Made by a program: the position numbers and the translations under genes. The notes under the pieces are model-generated. The model was not told the origin of the DNA. It did not search any database and saw nothing but the letters and a program-made list of their open reading frames with translations. Positions 6,911 through 8,348 of a stretch of 8,348 bases of DNA are shown here, piece by piece. The stretch's first letter is position 1. Each line of letters starts with the position of its first letter. This stretch comes from Pseudonocardiales bacterium (lineage in GTDB: Bacteria; Actinomycetota; Actinomycetes; Mycobacteriales; Jatrophihabitantaceae): the NCBI GenBank assembly GCA_025465405.1, contig JAODNL010000106.1, positions 1-8,348 on the forward strand, written 5' to 3'.

Positions 6911-6919
6911 GCATGCTTG
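6908..6919. promoter_or_regulatory. Perfect 12-bp palindrome CAAGCATGCTTG at the centre of the divergent promoter region
   Basis: A perfect inverted repeat with CAAG and CTTG arms. It lies 67 bases from each flanking start codon (minus gene at 6840, plus gene at 6986), so it is at the exact middle. Its arms run into possible -35 elements in both directions: TTGACC on minus and TTGTGT (6917-6922) on plus. KstR2 of mycobacteria binds CAAG/CTTG arms too, but with a 2-base rather than 4-base spacer. A dimeric TetR-type regulator is the natural guess. Confidence 0.55.
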
Positions 6920-6927
6920 TGTCTATG

Positions 6928-6942
6928 CAAGTGCCATGCTTG
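6928..6942. promoter_or_regulatory. Second CAAG...CTTG inverted repeat
   Basis: CAAG (6928-6931) and CTTG (6939-6942) flank a 7-base spacer. The octamer CATGCTTG (6935-6942) repeats 6912-6919 of the central palindrome exactly, 23 bases (about two helix turns) downstream. TTGAAT (6940-6945) at its right end could be a -10 for the plus gene, paired with TTGTGT at 6917-6922 over 17 bases, or instead a -35. It may be a weaker second operator. Confidence 0.4.
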
Positions 6943-6985
6943 AATGCCAATCATCGAATGATACAGAATTTCGAAGGAGACACCC

Positions 6986-8194
6986 GTGGGGCAGGCTTGG
7001 CCGCTTCGGTTCGGCGCATTTCTCGCGCCGTTCCACCCACCGCACCACAACCCGGCGAGCTCTTACGAGGAAGACCTCGCGCTGATCGCGCGGCTCGACG
7101 AGCTCGGCTTCGATGAGGCGTGGATCGGTGAGCACCACAGCGGGGGCTGGGAGCCGATCCCGTTCCCGGAGATGTTCATCGCCGTAGCAGCGGAGCGGAC
7201 CAAGCATATTCGGCTCGGGACCGGCGTGATGAGCCTGGCCTATCACCACCCGTTCATGGCCGCCGAGCGGATGACGTTCCTGGATCTGCTGACCAAGGGA
7301 CGGGTCATGTTCGGCTGCGGCCCCGGTGCACTCTCGACCGACTGCGAGATGTGGGGCATCCCGATGGACTCGACCCGGGGGCGCATGGCCGAAGCCCTCG
7401 GCGTGGTCATGTCGCTGCTGCGTGGCGAAGAGCCCGTGACGCACGTGTCGGACTGGTTCGAACTGCACGACGCGATGATTCAGCTGCCGTCATTCCAGAA
7501 GCCGCACCTGCCGGTGTCGGTCGCCAGCACGATCTCGCCGTCGGGCGCGACCGCGGCCGGCCGCTACGGCGTCGGCCTGTTGTCGCTCGGCTCGTACATG
7601 CCGTCGGCCCGGTTGCAGCTGACCAATCACTGGGAGATCGTGCAGAAGGTCGCGGCCGAGAACGGCAACACCGTCGACCGCACTCAGTGGACCCTGGTGA
7701 CGCCGATGCACGTGGCGGCGACCCACGAACAAGCCCACGCCGAGGTCGACGCCGGCGGCAACGCCTGGCTGCGCGACTACTACGGCGCCACCAGTGGTTA
7801 CCCGGTGATGTTTCCCGACGAGTCGGGGCTGGCCAACTACCACAACATGGCCGACGAGCGAGCCGCGTTCGTCGGCACGCCCGACGAGGTGGCCGAGAAC
7901 ATCGAGTGGCTCATCGAATTGACCGGCGGCTTCGGCAGCATGCTGATACTCGAGAACGGGTCCGCGTCGCCCGAGGACCGGATCCGCAGCTACGAGCTCT
8001 TCGCCCGCGAGGTCGCGCCCCGCTTCACCGGCGCGTCCGCGCCACTGCTCGCGGCCCAGCGGTCGTCGGCGTCGCGACGCGACGACGGTTACGCCAAGAA
8101 GGTCGACGCGCAGACCAAGGCCCACGAGACATATTTCGCGACCGCCGGCGAGCCGGCCAAGCCGGCCGACCCGAACACCATCTCGCTGTTGTGA
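6986..8194 (+). CDS. LLM-class flavin-dependent oxidoreductase, limonene 1,2-monooxygenase (LimB)-like
   Basis: A 402-residue bacterial-luciferase-type TIM-barrel enzyme, probably a reduced-flavin (FMN) dependent monooxygenase; F420 use is possible. Motifs recall LimB of Rhodococcus: RFGAFLAPFHPPHHNP (8-23), WIGEHHSGGWE (46-56), RLGTGVMSLAYHHPF (76-90), GCGPGALSTD (110-119), a short LRGEEPVT near 148, and SPSGATAAGRYGVGLLS near 190. The C-terminus carries a charged, proline- and alanine-rich tail of about 50 residues (ending DPNTISLL) that may contact a partner. The GTG start has AAGGAG at 6974-6979, 6 bases upstream. The stop overlaps the next start as GTGA. Many LimB-like proteins are not limonene enzymes, so the substrate remains open. 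A cyclic or terpenoid compound would fit the beta-oxidation neighbours. Confidence 0.9.
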   Translation: MGQAWPLRFGAFLAPFHPPHHNPASSYEEDLALIARLDELGFDEAWIGEHHSGGWEPIPFPEMFIAVAAERTKHIRLGTGVMSLAYHHPFMAAERMTFLDLLTKGRVMFGCGPGALSTDCEMWGIPMDSTRGRMAEALGVVMSLLRGEEPVTHVSDWFELHDAMIQLPSFQKPHLPVSVASTISPSGATAAGRYGVGLLSLGSYMPSARLQLTNHWEIVQKVAAENGNTVDRTQWTLVTPMHVAATHEQAHAEVDAGGNAWLRDYYGATSGYPVMFPDESGLANYHNMADERAAFVGTPDEVAENIEWLIELTGGFGSMLILENGSASPEDRIRSYELFAREVAPRFTGASAPLLAAQRSSASRRDDGYAKKVDAQTKAHETYFATAGEPAKPADPNTISLL

Positions 8195-8348
8195 CGACCG
8201 ACCCTGCCGGCGCGCAGCTGTCGACCCGCCGGCTCGGTCGCGCCGGCGTCATGGTCTCGGAGCTGGCACTCGGCGCGATGACGTTCGGACGCGAACTCGA
8301 CGAATCCGAAAGCGTGGGCCTGGTCGACCTATTCCTCGAGCGGGGCGG
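8191..8348 (+). CDS. Aldo/keto reductase (5' part; runs off the right edge)
   Basis: The first 52 residues contain TRRLGRAGVMVSELALGAMTFG (about residues 12-33), the typical N-terminal hairpin and first barrel strand of NADPH-dependent aldo/keto reductases, followed by ESVGLVDLFLERG, the first helix. The catalytic Asp-Tyr-Lys-His residues lie beyond the window. The GTG overlaps the stop of the LimB-like gene (GTGA, 8191-8194), and there is no clear ribosome binding site, so it should be translationally coupled. An ATG at 8251 is too late because it would cut off the conserved LGRAG segment. Likely role: reduction or oxidation of a carbonyl or alcohol produced by the monooxygenase. This role is inferred. 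Confidence 0.85.
   Translation, partial: MTTDPAGAQLSTRRLGRAGVMVSELALGAMTFGRELDESESVGLVDLFLERG

Noticed and set aside
5962..7116. A 384-codon open frame on the plus strand
   Set aside because: It is antisense to the hydratase and overlaps the LimB-like gene and the intergenic control region; it is a compositional shadow.
1..8348. CRISPR arrays, tRNA or rRNA genes, insertion sequences, attachment sites
   Set aside because: I saw no regularly spaced repeats, no tRNA-like elements, no transposase frames and no terminal inverted repeats; almost all sequence is accounted for by catabolic genes.

Overview
The window is a dense, high-GC block of lipid-type catabolic genes. It looks like an actinobacterium: GTG starts are common, third positions are GC-rich, both strands carry long spurious antisense frames, and one oxidoreductase resembles the F420-linked Rv3520c family of mycobacteria. 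I cannot name the genus. Mycobacteriales, Pseudonocardiales and Frankiales-like lineages would all fit.

Layout: (1) 1-736, minus, 5' part of a FadA5-like thiolase that runs off the left edge. (2) 737-816, a short divergent control region. (3) 817-1968 and 2016-3074, plus, a stand-alone acyl-CoA dehydrogenase followed by an Rv3520c-type luciferase-like (LLM) oxidoreductase. (4) 3130-6840, minus, a compact four-gene operon read right to left: a canonical enoyl-CoA hydratase, a large and a small acyl-CoA dehydrogenase subunit (probably an alpha2beta2 pair), and a second crotonase lacking both usual catalytic glutamates. The two plus genes and this operon converge at about 3075-3129. (5) 6841-6985, a second divergent control region with a perfect 12-bp palindrome at its exact centre. 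(6) 6986-8194 and 8191-8348, plus, a limonene-monooxygenase-like LLM enzyme overlapping the start of an aldo/keto reductase that runs off the right edge.

Together the genes supply every step type of a CoA-ester beta-oxidation spiral except a clear 3-hydroxyacyl-CoA dehydrogenase: dehydrogenation (two FadE systems), hydration (two crotonases) and thiolysis (thiolase). Flavin- or F420-type oxidoreductases and an aldo/keto reductase could oxidise or reduce a ring or branched substrate before or during degradation. The paired FadE subunits, the FadA5-like thiolase and the Rv3520c-type enzyme all recall actinobacterial steroid catabolism, so a steroid, bile-acid-like or cyclic terpenoid substrate is my best inference. 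The sequence does not prove it. No mobile element, tRNA, rRNA or CRISPR array was seen, and no gene-free stretch exceeds 145 bases.
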